This document shows, piece by piece, positions 18,784 to 27,887 of a DNA stretch of 64,000 nt. The DNA lies in assembly GCA_039679385.1 (NCBI GenBank), contig JBDKVB010000121.1, positions 25,226-89,225 on the forward strand. Reading direction: 5' to 3'. The position numbers were made by a program, and so were the translations under genes. Each line of letters opens with the position of its first letter. Within the stretch, counting starts at the first letter, position 1. The stretch comes from Armatimonadia bacterium (GTDB lineage Bacteria; Armatimonadota; Zipacnadia; Zipacnadales; JABUFB01). Below the pieces are notes generated by a model. The model searched no databases. It saw only the letters and a list, made by a program, of their open reading frames with translations, and was not told the origin of the DNA.

Positions 18784-19956
18784 TCAGAACTCCACCCGAA
18801 ACTCATGCCGTCCCGGACCGGGACTGGCGACCAGGTGAGTGCCCTCGACCTGCATACCCTCGGGCAAGGTCTTGGGTGCTGCCAGACCCAGTGCCGAGAG
18901 GTCGACGCGAAGCTGAGCCACGTCGGTCGCCTCGAGAGTCAGGACCGTCGTCTGTGCCCTGGTGTCCCTGGTCAGGACGTCACCGGCGCGGACAAGGATG
19001 GCCGTGCAGCGGCCAAATGTCAAGGGTGCGCTCGGTCCGAGCTCCAGCCAGAAGTAGCTTTTGGCCTCGTCGGTCACGAGGTCCAGCCTCTTCGGCGGCA
19101 CCAGGGATCGCACCTTCGTCGCGGCCCAGTCGAGGCCCTCACTGACCCGTCCCTCATGCCCGGCATCCCAGGAATGGAAGATCACCTGATGGCCTGGAAC
19201 GTCGCGCAGTCGGTAGTAGCTGCGCCAAGTCTGGTCGGTCCAGATGATCGGATCCTTGTCGCCATGGCCGATGTACAGCGGGACGTTCGCAGCGTTGGTG
19301 ATCAGCGTTCGAGGCGACCGGCGAGCGTACTCGAAGTCGACCGCCGGACTCGCACCGGGCTCGCCACCACAGACCGCAGCGATATGCGGAGCGTAACTGT
19401 TCTTCTGGGCGAACCAGTCGGCCAGGTCCGTCACCGGGCACCAGGCTGTGCAGGCAGCGAAGATATCCGGATACTTCGCGGCCATCATGCAGGTCATGTG
19501 GCCGCCGCCGGACTCGCCCACCATATAGATGCGACGGTCGTCGACCGGATAGTGGGCCTTCATGTAGTTGATCGCGTCCAGCACATCGTGCTGGGCCAGG
19601 ATCGACCCACCGGCCTCCGTCGGCGTGGGGTTCGTGCTCAGGTTCGGCCCACGGAAGTCCGGGCAGACCAGAAGCCAACCACGCCGGGCAGCTTGCCGGC
19701 CATAGTCCCCCACTCGCTGCAGGTAGTTGGCCGACCAGGTGTGCAGGCCCACCAGCAAGGGCAGCTTCTCCCCTGCCTTCTCAGGCTCGGGAGCGCCGCA
19801 GACGACGGACTGCAGCTTCCCGTCCACGGAGGAGGGGATGCGGACTTCGCTCAGCGTGAGGCTCTCGACGACGGGCAAGTGGGTGCCGGGAACGTCCGCC
19901 GTCACGGACACGATGGGGCCCGTAAGTGCAAGGACGGTCAGCGCATGCTGCAGCAT
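18784..19956 (-). CDS. Secreted alpha/beta-hydrolase, S9/acetyl-esterase-like
   Basis: 390 residues; ATG follows GAGGAG by seven bases. Signal peptide of about 20 residues (LQHALTVLALTGPIVSV). Hydrolase core 60-290: WLLVCPDFRGPN before the nucleophile elbow GESGGGH (Ser about 165), acid in HGDKDPI, and His in DAGHEGR. About 100 C-terminal residues form a beta domain (TFGRCTAILVRAGD). Homologues are dienelactone-hydrolase or prolyl-oligopeptidase-like esterases, often removing acyl groups from plant polysaccharides. Directly downstream of the large jelly-roll protein, so an exported glycan-degradation context is likely. Confidence 0.78.
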   Translation of the reverse strand: MLQHALTVLALTGPIVSVTADVPGTHLPVVESLTLSEVRIPSSVDGKLQSVVCGAPEPEKAGEKLPLLVGLHTWSANYLQRVGDYGRQAARRGWLLVCPDFRGPNLSTNPTPTEAGGSILAQHDVLDAINYMKAHYPVDDRRIYMVGESGGGHMTCMMAAKYPDIFAACTAWCPVTDLADWFAQKNSYAPHIAAVCGGEPGASPAVDFEYARRSPRTLITNAANVPLYIGHGDKDPIIWTDQTWRSYYRLRDVPGHQVIFHSWDAGHEGRVSEGLDWAATKVRSLVPPKRLDLVTDEAKSYFWLELGPSAPLTFGRCTAILVRAGDVLTRDTRAQTTVLTLEATDVAQLRVDLSALGLAAPKTLPEGMQVEGTHLVASPGPGRHEFRVEF

Positions 19957-19984
19957 CAGCCATCTCCTCGGTACCTGAAGCAAG

Positions 19985-20018
19985 GGTGCGGAGGCAGCCC
20001 GCAAGCCACCTCCGCACC
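19985..20018 (-). terminator. Hairpin between secreted protein and esterase genes
   Basis: GGTGCGGAGG pairs perfectly with CCTCCGCACC around a 14-base loop, between the stop at 20033 and the start at 19956. No T-run; could be an intercistronic stabilising hairpin or attenuator. Confidence 0.45.
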
Positions 20019-20032
20019 ATCGGTCTGTAAGG

Positions 20033-23000
20033 CTATTGGGTCGGCTTGGCCTCGCGCTTCACGAGCCGAACCCAGTCGATCTGCAGCTCGCAGGGAGCCG
20101 CAGCGCAGTCCAGACGCAGTTGGGTGATCATGCCCGTCCACTCCGGGTTGTCGGACAGGTTGACGGTTACCTCATGGAACTGCCCATCGGCCGGGAGATC
20201 GAAGGACTTGCTTCGCGTTGCCGACATCCCACCCTTGGCAGCGAAGAACACCTGGCCGCCGGGCAAGGTCGCCTTCGCCCGGAAGGTGACGCCGGAGTAC
20301 TTCGAGGCGTCCACGAGCAGGGCCGGTGAGCCGATGTAGGGATCCCCACCGGTGGCCTTGACGATGAGGTTTCCATCGCGGACCTCGAGCCCCTCGACGT
20401 CGTTCATCCCGATCCAGCCCTGCACTCCCTCGTTGAAGTCCCAGGAGGTCTCGCCAAAGCTCGGCTCCATGACTGTTGCCCGGGTGATGCGGACGGTCCG
20501 CGCTGACTGACCATACTGCAGCTTGAGGGTCACGCAGCCGATGTCGGCGCGGTAGGACCAGCCCTCCGGGGTGTCGATCGTGCCGGGGCGCTTGGACAAC
20601 TCAACGCCATCGACCTCGATCTGCGTCGGCTCGGCAATCGCCATCACGGTCGTGTAGGCGGTGTGGCCGGCATCGTAGCGCAGGCCGAAGCTCAGCACAC
20701 CCCGATCGAGTTTGGGGTCGGAGATGCGCGGCGCCGAGCTGATGCTGATGCTGATGCGCTTGCCGCTGTCGCGCACGACCTCGGTATCGACGCCCACGGG
20801 AGCGCCCAGGATACCGAGGGCATTGGTCATGATCCGTCCGGGGGCGAGCATGCAGCCGACGCATTCGACGTCGCTGATGACTTCCCAGTTGTCGGTGTAG
20901 GTGCCGTAGTCTTTTTCGCGCGTGCTCTGCTGGTTCATGCCCGAGATCGTGACCATCTCGGCGAAGTGCTTCCAGGGCATGGACTTGTCCCAGCGGTCGA
21001 GCTCAAGCAGAACCCGAGCCCATTCCAGGCCATTCCACTGCACCGGTCGCGCGAACCAGCTTCCGGTGTAGAAGGTGGCGCCGAAGACCGGGATCGAACC
21101 GCCGAGCATCAGCGGCCGCTGCTCCGGAGCCTGCCACATGTACACGAAGGGCAGTCCGGTGCGGGCCCAGTAGATTGCATCGTCCAGGTAGCTCTTGTCA
21201 CCCGTGAGCTGGTAGCCCAGCAGGTAGACTTCGCAGGCATCGGCGGAGGCGAGGATGTCCGGCGTGTGCACCGGCACTTCCCAGACCTGTGACGCACGCG
21301 GGATCTTGAACCGGCGCATGAACTTGAGGGTGCGCAGACCGGCGTCCAGGGCCTGTTGATCGCCGGTGCGCAAGGCGTCAGTGAGCAGGCCACGTACATC
21401 GCGAGCGCAGATACCGGACTCCGCTGCACCCTCGACACCAAGCACAGCGGTCTTCTCGTTGGGATGGAAGCTGTACTTCCCATCCTCGGGAGCGCCGAGG
21501 GCACCGGAGCGGGCCCTCGTGAGAGCACTCGACATCGCCGGCGCGGGATTGCCGAACTCGTGCAGAGCAAAGCCCAGGTCAGACTTGTCGGCCAGTGAGA
21601 GACCCTTCTCGGTGAGCTTGTCGGCCCAGGGTCGATCCATCAGCCTCCGGGCGGCAATCACATAACCGTTGAGCGCAACGTCCATGTTGCGACCGGGTGC
21701 CCAGCCGATGACCCCCATCCAGCCTTTGGCCTCTTCGTTCCAGAGGATGTCCTCGTAGGCCTTGAGCGACATCGTAAGGGTGTCTTCGTAGCTGCGGGCC
21801 TTCGGCGGGAGATCAGGCAGCCCGAAGCGTTGGAAGTACAGGTCCATCGACTGCAGGACCTCGCCCTTCGCCAGGGCATACAGGCTGGCGGTCAGTGTCA
21901 GCCCCTTGCCTGCCTTCAGCTCGTAAGGGGTCGCGGCCAGCAACTCGTTCGCCTTCATCCAGTCCGGGATCGAGGGCAGGCACAGGCCGAGCAGATGGTT
22001 GCCGTGGCCCTCGACGAAGTTCGGCGAGGCGAAGACCGCCGTCGGCTTCTGGTGCTCGCCGTCCCACTTCTGCAGCGGGTTCCACATCAGCCCGGCGATG
22101 GCGCCATCCTTCTGGATCGCCATGCTGGGCACGGTGACGGTGTTGGGATGCGGCGCAAACCTGACGTTCTTCGGCGCTGCGATGTCCAGGGTGCTGGAGG
22201 ACTTCTCGCCGGCCTCCATGTACTCGACGCCCGGGAACAGCGCGAGGTCCTGCTTGTCGCCGAAGCTGCCCTCGCCGACCCACATCCACGGTCCGCGCAG
22301 GGCGCTCAGGCTCAGGTCCTTGTCGGTCGCAAGCGCGTAGGTGGCGTCGATCCACGGGTACTCGCCGGAGACCGAGAGGATGACTTCGCTCCGCACCTGT
22401 GCCCCGGCAATCTGCGCAGTGCCGGTCAGGCGCAGCGTCGCCTTGCCCTCGCCGACCTCTGCCTTCGCCTCCTGAGCCGGAAGGTCGAGGAGCTTGCCGT
22501 CACCCGCAAGGGCTACCGACATCAGCTCCGGCACGACCGCCATGAGCTTCGGCTCTCCGGTACTCAGGGCGTAGAGCCGCCCGGAGAGGTACCCGGACTT
22601 GCCCTTCGCCCAGACCAGCATCACCTTGTTGTTTGCGATCCAGGCGCTTGAGGTCGACACCTGGGCATCCGGTTTCTGGGTCGGCTTGACCGCCGCCGCT
22701 GGAGGTGCAGCCATGACTTCGACGGTGCCCACATCGGCGCGGCCGTCATTGAGGGTGAAGCTGATTCGTCCCTCGGTGAGCGGCGTGTACTCCCAGGTCA
22801 CTTCAGTCGTCTCGAAGGGCTTCAGGGACCGCACGGCGCGGCTCGCGCCGCCGATGGAGACTGCTCCCGCAGGGCCGGCGACCTTCACGGTGGCTCCAGT
22901 CAGGACCTCGCCGCCGCTGTTGCGCAGCTTGGCCACCAGTCGACTCCGCTGGCCACGGGAAGGCAGCGCCTCCTGGGTCGTGAGGGAGAGCAACTGCAAC

Positions 23001-23932
23001 TGGGCCGGACCCAGGGGACGATCGCTCAGCGTCATCCGGCGGAGAGTGACCTTGGTTCCTACCGGGCCGGACAGTTCCAGAGAAAGGCGCTTGAGGTCGC
23101 CGCTGTAGTACTGGCACTCCCGCGGATCCAGGTTGACGCTCTGGGTTCCGGCAGGGATCTTCAGCTCGACCGAGTTGCGGGCCGGGAAGGTGGCCTCCTC
23201 CGTCGCGCTCCAACTCAAATGGCCGGTGAGCGGCGCATCGCTGGTGAGCTGCAGGTAGAGGTACTTGAAGTCGGCGGCCTTGAGATCCAGCGCCGAACTG
23301 ACAAGCTGAGCCCGCTCCGCGGAGAACTGCGTCTGTGCCCCGCCATCGCCCGGGAGCAGCGGGTTGCCGCCCGAGCTGCAGACCCAGCCGGCTACGTCGC
23401 GAGAGAAGTCCCAATCGCCGCTCTTCGGGTCATGCTGGGTGATGGGGCCCTGCACGATCCGGAGGTAGTCGATCTCGAAGGTGGCGTCCTCCGGTGGGTC
23501 CATCCGCAGGCGAGTGATCTGCCCGTCCCACAGCGGGTACAGGTAGTACACATGCCACTGGTTGTCGGGAAGGCAGGCGAAGGACCGTTCCTTGCCCGCC
23601 ACAAACCCGGCGTCCGTCCCGGCTGTGGTGTTGGCCCAGAAGAACTCAGCCGACTTGCCCTTGTCGTTCTTCATCCGGATTTCGATGTACTGGAAGCTGT
23701 TGCCCTGAATATCGAAGGCATTCTCTCGGGAGGCATGCATGTAGGGGTCGCCGTCGGTAGCCGCGCCCTTGAGACTGCCACCCGTCACCTCGAGTGCGCT
23801 GAGGGAGTGAGTCGGCGACCAGCCCTCGGTGTCACCGTCCTTGTTGAACTCCCACTGCTTGAGTATCTGCTGGCCCGAGGCCAGCGAACACGCCAACAGC
23901 ACGAGCAGACCTGCGACTACCAAACGCCTCAT
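20033..23932 (-). CDS. Large secreted protein with repeated carbohydrate-binding-like modules
   Basis: 1299 residues; ATG preceded by GGAGGTG. Signal peptide (RRLVVAGLLVLLACSLASG). Near the N-terminus KQWEFNKDGDTEGWSPTHSL and GGSLKGAATDGDPYMHAS begin a jelly-roll module; a second copy follows (DWDFSRDVAGWVCSS), and at the C-terminus a third (SWDFNEGVQGWIGMND, then ATGGDPYIGS). This spaced repetition is typical of CBM4/9-like sugar-binding domains. The middle 700 residues hold an Ig-like segment and a probable alpha-toroid catalytic region with WNEEAKGWMGVIGW and TDNWEVISDVECVG. I cannot assign a family. Co-directional with the esterase; likely acts on extracellular glycan. Confidence 0.7.
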   Translation of the reverse strand: MRRLVVAGLLVLLACSLASGQQILKQWEFNKDGDTEGWSPTHSLSALEVTGGSLKGAATDGDPYMHASRENAFDIQGNSFQYIEIRMKNDKGKSAEFFWANTTAGTDAGFVAGKERSFACLPDNQWHVYYLYPLWDGQITRLRMDPPEDATFEIDYLRIVQGPITQHDPKSGDWDFSRDVAGWVCSSGGNPLLPGDGGAQTQFSAERAQLVSSALDLKAADFKYLYLQLTSDAPLTGHLSWSATEEATFPARNSVELKIPAGTQSVNLDPRECQYYSGDLKRLSLELSGPVGTKVTLRRMTLSDRPLGPAQLQLLSLTTQEALPSRGQRSRLVAKLRNSGGEVLTGATVKVAGPAGAVSIGGASRAVRSLKPFETTEVTWEYTPLTEGRISFTLNDGRADVGTVEVMAAPPAAAVKPTQKPDAQVSTSSAWIANNKVMLVWAKGKSGYLSGRLYALSTGEPKLMAVVPELMSVALAGDGKLLDLPAQEAKAEVGEGKATLRLTGTAQIAGAQVRSEVILSVSGEYPWIDATYALATDKDLSLSALRGPWMWVGEGSFGDKQDLALFPGVEYMEAGEKSSSTLDIAAPKNVRFAPHPNTVTVPSMAIQKDGAIAGLMWNPLQKWDGEHQKPTAVFASPNFVEGHGNHLLGLCLPSIPDWMKANELLAATPYELKAGKGLTLTASLYALAKGEVLQSMDLYFQRFGLPDLPPKARSYEDTLTMSLKAYEDILWNEEAKGWMGVIGWAPGRNMDVALNGYVIAARRLMDRPWADKLTEKGLSLADKSDLGFALHEFGNPAPAMSSALTRARSGALGAPEDGKYSFHPNEKTAVLGVEGAAESGICARDVRGLLTDALRTGDQQALDAGLRTLKFMRRFKIPRASQVWEVPVHTPDILASADACEVYLLGYQLTGDKSYLDDAIYWARTGLPFVYMWQAPEQRPLMLGGSIPVFGATFYTGSWFARPVQWNGLEWARVLLELDRWDKSMPWKHFAEMVTISGMNQQSTREKDYGTYTDNWEVISDVECVGCMLAPGRIMTNALGILGAPVGVDTEVVRDSGKRISISISSAPRISDPKLDRGVLSFGLRYDAGHTAYTTVMAIAEPTQIEVDGVELSKRPGTIDTPEGWSYRADIGCVTLKLQYGQSARTVRITRATVMEPSFGETSWDFNEGVQGWIGMNDVEGLEVRDGNLIVKATGGDPYIGSPALLVDASKYSGVTFRAKATLPGGQVFFAAKGGMSATRSKSFDLPADGQFHEVTVNLSDNPEWTGMITQLRLDCAAAPCELQIDWVRLVKREAKPTQ

Positions 23933-24045
23933 GGGGCACCTCCGACTCGTAGTGGGGCGGTCTTGGCTGTACAGGAGCTTCAGCTTCGCCGTCGAGGCCC
24001 GCGCTCTGCGGGTCCCGGGTACGGTCATGTCTCAGAGGCAGGCGG

Positions 24046-24672
24046 CTACTCGGACTCCTCGGCGCCGGCAGTCTCGACCTCTCCCCGAGGAAGTCGCCAG
24101 CCGAAGATGATACTCAGGACGCGAAGGATGATCGTGAGTCCGGCGGACACACAGATGGCGGCGGTGTCTCCGGCGCCGATGCGGAGCACAGCCCAGAAGG
24201 CGAGAGCCCCCAGGATACTGGCCGAGGCATAGATCTCCTCGCGCAGCACCACCGGCACGTCACCGGCCAGCAGGTCACGCAGAAGCCCGCCGCCGACGCC
24301 GGTCAGGCAGGCCATGGTGACGATGCCGACCAGGCCCGTGTCTGCCTGCTGGGCCTTCATCGCCCCGATAGCGGTGAAGACCCCGAGACCGATGGCATCG
24401 AACAGAAGCAGCGGTCGCTCGGTTCGGGCAAAGAGCCGGTACAGCAGGAACACCGCTCCGGCCGTCACCACCGACAGCAGGACGTAGGTGGGGTCTTCGA
24501 GCCAGAAGAGGCGGTTGTCCAGCAGCGCATCGCGGATCGTACCGCCACCGATGGCGGTGACCAGCGCCAGCACGGCGATACCGAAAGCATCCAGGCCCTT
24601 GCGCACCCCTTTTAGAGCGCCCGATACGGCAAAGGCCGTGGTGCCGAGGTAGTCGAGCAACTGCAAAATCAA
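24046..24672 (-). CDS. TRIC-family (UPF0126) cation channel, YicG-like
   Basis: 208 residues from TTG after GGAGG. Two tandem copies of a three-helix unit, each with the glycine-rich signature: TAIGGGTIRDALLDNR and TGVGGGLLRDLLAGDVP. Each unit is followed by the ALL/VVL and Y/VL segments of the family. Prokaryotic TRIC proteins are homotrimeric cation channels of the inner membrane; role in bacteria largely unknown. It lies 113 bases downstream of the giant secreted protein start, and the ABC permease is 30 bases upstream. Confidence 0.92.
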   Translation of the reverse strand: MILQLLDYLGTTAFAVSGALKGVRKGLDAFGIAVLALVTAIGGGTIRDALLDNRLFWLEDPTYVLLSVVTAGAVFLLYRLFARTERPLLLFDAIGLGVFTAIGAMKAQQADTGLVGIVTMACLTGVGGGLLRDLLAGDVPVVLREEIYASASILGALAFWAVLRIGAGDTAAICVSAGLTIILRVLSIIFGWRLPRGEVETAGAEESE

Positions 24673-24702
24673 GGGCGTCCTCCATCGTGGCCCCGGTGGA
24701 AC

Positions 24703-25596
24703 TCAAGCTGCTTCGAGGCCCGTCTTTGCACAGACCCGGGTATAGACGATCGAGAAGGCCAGCAGGAAGGCAAAGGTCAAGGTGGCCATTGCATAGCCGG
24801 GACCGTAGTCGCGGTTCCACAGAGCGGTCTTGTATAGATAGGTAACGATGATGTGAGTCTCGTTCGCCGGTCCGCCCTCGGTGAGGGTCCAGATGATCGG
24901 GAAGGAGTTGAACACATAGATGGTGTTCAGCAGCACCGCCACCAGGAGCACCGGCTTCAGCAGTGGCAAGGTGATGCGGCGGAAGCGCTGCCAGATCCCG
25001 GCGCCGTCGATCACTGCGGCCTCGTACAGGTCCTCGGTGATCGACTGCAGCCCCGCGAGCAGCACAACCGAGGTGAAGGGAATCGAGACCCAGATTCCCA
25101 CCAGGATCACCATCACCAGGGCCGTCGTCGGGTAAGCCAACCAGGCAGGCTCAGTACCCAGCTTCACCAGCCCCAGGTTCATCAGGATTCCGTTCAGCGG
25201 CCCCTGGGTGGGGTGCAGAATCCACTTCCAGATCGCTGCACTGATGACCAGCGAAGTAGCCCAGGGCAGCAGGATGATACCCCGCATAAGCCGCTGTCCG
25301 GGCAGCTTCTCGTGGAGCACCAGCGCCACCAGAATCGAGATAGCGATCGTGAAGGCCACGACCGCAAGGGTCCAGATCAGCGTGTGGGGAACGACCCGCC
25401 GAAGGAAATGCTCGTCGGTGAGCAGCCAGCGGTAGTTGTCCAGAGTGCCGAAGTGCTGGGGGTTGCCCAGCTTGTCCACCTGGCAGAAGGACGCCACCAC
25501 GGTCCGGCCGATGGGGTACAGGATCACCCCACCCAGCAGGATCGCGGCAGGTGTGAGACACAGATACGCGAGTATCGCTTCTGACCGCTTCTTCAT
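24703..25596 (-). CDS. Sugar ABC transporter permease, UgpA/MalF-like
   Basis: 297 residues; ATG five bases after AAAGGTGG. Six membrane helices, with the EAA loop YEAAVIDGAGIWQRFRRITL at residues 191-210 that contacts the ATPase. The PAxxxTxxN region is conserved. Such permeases work as heterodimers with a MalG/UgpE-type partner, a binding protein and an ATPase, none of which lies nearby. It is therefore orphaned here, or its partners are elsewhere. The TRIC gene follows 30 bases downstream. Confidence 0.88.
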   Translation of the reverse strand: MKKRSEAILAYLCLTPAAILLGGVILYPIGRTVVASFCQVDKLGNPQHFGTLDNYRWLLTDEHFLRRVVPHTLIWTLAVVAFTIAISILVALVLHEKLPGQRLMRGIILLPWATSLVISAAIWKWILHPTQGPLNGILMNLGLVKLGTEPAWLAYPTTALVMVILVGIWVSIPFTSVVLLAGLQSITEDLYEAAVIDGAGIWQRFRRITLPLLKPVLLVAVLLNTIYVFNSFPIIWTLTEGGPANETHIIVTYLYKTALWNRDYGPGYAMATLTFAFLLAFSIVYTRVCAKTGLEAA

Positions 25597-25647
25597 CGCT
25601 GCCACCTTTCCCCGTCGGGCCCGAAGCGACCTGCCCGGCATCGGCCA

Positions 25648-25677
25648 TTGACCCTTCCCTACAGACTCCGATACACT
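25648..25677 (+). promoter_or_regulatory. Sigma70-type promoter for larA-like gene
   Basis: TTGACC and TACACT are separated by 18 bases, ending 40 bases before the start codon in the gap between divergent permease and racemase genes. Confidence 0.5.
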
Positions 25678-25717
25678 CGGTGTGCCCAAACCGATAGGAA
25701 AGGCCCAGGCAAAGCTC

Positions 25718-27040
25718 ATGCAGATACAGTTGCGCTACGGCAAAGATGGTCTTGTGGTCGAAGTGCCTGACGGGAATCTCGCCCACCTCCTGCGGCTGAA
25801 CCATCTTCCGATCCTCGAAGACGCGCCGGCAGCCACCCGACAGGCTCTCGCCGAACCGATCGACACGCAGCCTCTCGCTGAGCTCGCTCGCGACCGTCGC
25901 GACGCCTGCATCGTGGTGTCCGACATCACGCGTCCCGTGCCCAATGGACTGCTGCTGCCGCCGATTCTGGAGGCCCTGGAATCCGCCGGACTGCCACCCG
26001 AGCGCACCACCGTGCTGATCGCCACGGGCCTTCATCGGGGCAACACTCCCGAGGAGTTCGCGGTCATGGGTCTTGAGGCGGCCCTTGCCAGGGGTGTTCG
26101 CGTCGAGAACCATGAAGCCCGCAACCGCGACCACCACGAGTACCTTGGGCAGACCTCGCTGGACCTTCCGGCCTGGGTTGACCGGCGCTACGTCGAGGCG
26201 GACCTGCGGATTCTCACCGGCCTGGTCGAGCCGCATTTGATGGCCGGATACTCCGGCGGTCGCAAGGCCATCTGCCCCGGTCTGTGTGCGGTGGAGACCG
26301 TTCTACGCTGGCACAGCCCGCAGATCCTTCAGGCGCCCGAGGCCTGCGCCGGGAATCTGCGCAATAATCAGGTGCACGCCCAGGCGCTGGAGATTGCTCG
26401 ACTCGCGGGCGGAGCGGACATGATCGTGAACGTGACCCTCGACGAGAAGCGCAACGTCACCGGGGTCTTCGCCGGGGAACTGGAGGCTGCACACCTGGCG
26501 GCAATGGAAGTGGCCGAGAGGCAGACCAAGGTGGTGCTGGAGGAGCCGGTCGACATCGTGCTCACCACGGCCGCCGGGTACCCTCTCGACCTGACCTTCT
26601 ACCAGGGCGTCAAGGGCATGATCGGCGCTGCTCCGATCGTCAAGCAAGGCGGCACGATCCTCATCGCCCAGGAGAACGCCGAGGGCATCGGTGGTCCCGA
26701 GTACACGGAGCTCATGCTGGGGATGACCAGCCCTCAGGAGTACCTGCAGCGAGCCTTCCGAGGCGAGGTGTGCTGCATTGACCAATGGCAGGTGCAGATG
26801 CAGGAACGGGTGCTACGCAGGGCCGAACTGATGCAGTATTGCACCGGGCTCGACCGCGCCACCCTCGAGAAGCTCTTCGTCAAGCCCGTGTCCAGCGTCG
26901 AGGAGGGTCTCAAGGAGGCCCTGGCGCGTCACGGGTCACAGGCCCGCATCGCCGTGATTCCCGAAGGGCCCTATGTTCTGGCCTGCCTGCGTGACGACCC
27001 CGTCGGGTCGCGCTCTGTGCGCGAGATGGTGGAAAGCTAG
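25718..27040 (+). CDS. larA: LarA-family nickel-pincer racemase
   Basis: 440 residues. The chosen ATG (MQIQLRYG) begins the conserved first strand. All active-site residues of Lactobacillus LarA have counterparts: His106 in ATGLHRGN, His173 in EPHLMAGYSG, the pincer-bearing Lys183 in GGRKAICPG and His199 in RWHSPQ. LarA enzymes racemise or epimerise 2-hydroxyacids with a nickel-pincer nucleotide made by LarB, LarC and LarE, none of which is in this window. The true substrate may be lactate or another hydroxyacid. An upstream promoter is visible, and a methyltransferase gene follows after 32 bases. Confidence 0.9.
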   Translation: MQIQLRYGKDGLVVEVPDGNLAHLLRLNHLPILEDAPAATRQALAEPIDTQPLAELARDRRDACIVVSDITRPVPNGLLLPPILEALESAGLPPERTTVLIATGLHRGNTPEEFAVMGLEAALARGVRVENHEARNRDHHEYLGQTSLDLPAWVDRRYVEADLRILTGLVEPHLMAGYSGGRKAICPGLCAVETVLRWHSPQILQAPEACAGNLRNNQVHAQALEIARLAGGADMIVNVTLDEKRNVTGVFAGELEAAHLAAMEVAERQTKVVLEEPVDIVLTTAAGYPLDLTFYQGVKGMIGAAPIVKQGGTILIAQENAEGIGGPEYTELMLGMTSPQEYLQRAFRGEVCCIDQWQVQMQERVLRRAELMQYCTGLDRATLEKLFVKPVSSVEEGLKEALARHGSQARIAVIPEGPYVLACLRDDPVGSRSVREMVES

Positions 27041-27072
27041 AGACACCATATCGAGTTGGAGGTGCGCAGACG

Positions 27073-27747
27073 GTGCGCTCCTGGGACGATCTATTTGAGC
27101 AAGCTCGTTTTCACTGGCGCGAACCCGACCCCGGGGTCGTGACCTGCGCTTCTCGCTGGAAGGCGGAGGGCCGTCACAAGGTCTATGACCTGGGCTGCGG
27201 TGCCGGTCGGCATCTGGCGTACCTGGGTGCCGAGGACTTCGAGGTGTACGGCACCGATGTGGCGCCGAAGGGACTGGCGGCCTGCCGCCGGTATCTGGAC
27301 GAACTCGGGCTCGAGGCGCGTCTCGTCCAGGCCGACATGATCGCCGCACCCTTCGCCGATGAGTCCTTCGAGGCGGCCATCAGTACCAATGTGTTGAACC
27401 ACGGCTCGCGAGCGAGGCTGCAACTGGCTGCGAACGAGCTGTTCCGGGTCCTGATGCCGGGGGCGGAGGCCTTCCTGACCGTGCTCAACACCCGTGACTG
27501 GCGCCACGGCAACGGTGCGCAGATTGAGCCGGGCTCCTTCGTCCTCGCCGACGGTCCCGAGGCCGGAATCCTGCACCACTTCTTCTCCGAGCCGGACCTG
27601 CGCGACTGGCTGAAGGCCTTCGAGATCCTGCACCTTGAGCGCGAACGTGGTGAACTCAAGCTCAGCACTCGCCCCGACGATCGCCCCGTAATCCGCGACG
27701 GCTGGGCCGTACTTCTCCGCAAGCCGCGACACCCCAAATCGCCCTGA
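27073..27747 (+). CDS. Class I SAM-dependent methyltransferase
   Basis: 224 residues; GTG after GGAGGTG. Motif I is VYDLGCGAGRHLAYL, with the acidic motif II in VYGTDVAPKGL, motif III DMIAAPFADESF and the conserved STNVLNHG. The ending (RPVIRDGWAVLLRKP) is ordinary for small-molecule methylases. Substrate cannot be deduced. Probably co-transcribed with the racemase gene. Confidence 0.82.
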   Translation: MRSWDDLFEQARFHWREPDPGVVTCASRWKAEGRHKVYDLGCGAGRHLAYLGAEDFEVYGTDVAPKGLAACRRYLDELGLEARLVQADMIAAPFADESFEAAISTNVLNHGSRARLQLAANELFRVLMPGAEAFLTVLNTRDWRHGNGAQIEPGSFVLADGPEAGILHHFFSEPDLRDWLKAFEILHLERERGELKLSTRPDDRPVIRDGWAVLLRKPRHPKSP

Positions 27748-27887
27748 GGGCGACCGACAGCGCCGGACTGACCTACCGCACCGCCGCCATCAGGGGATTG
27801 AGAAGGCAAGCCAGTCGAAGGCGCAGGCGTCTCGGGGCAAGCTCAGCCCGGCCAGTGATAGGAGCGCGACGAGACAGCGCAAGTCGG

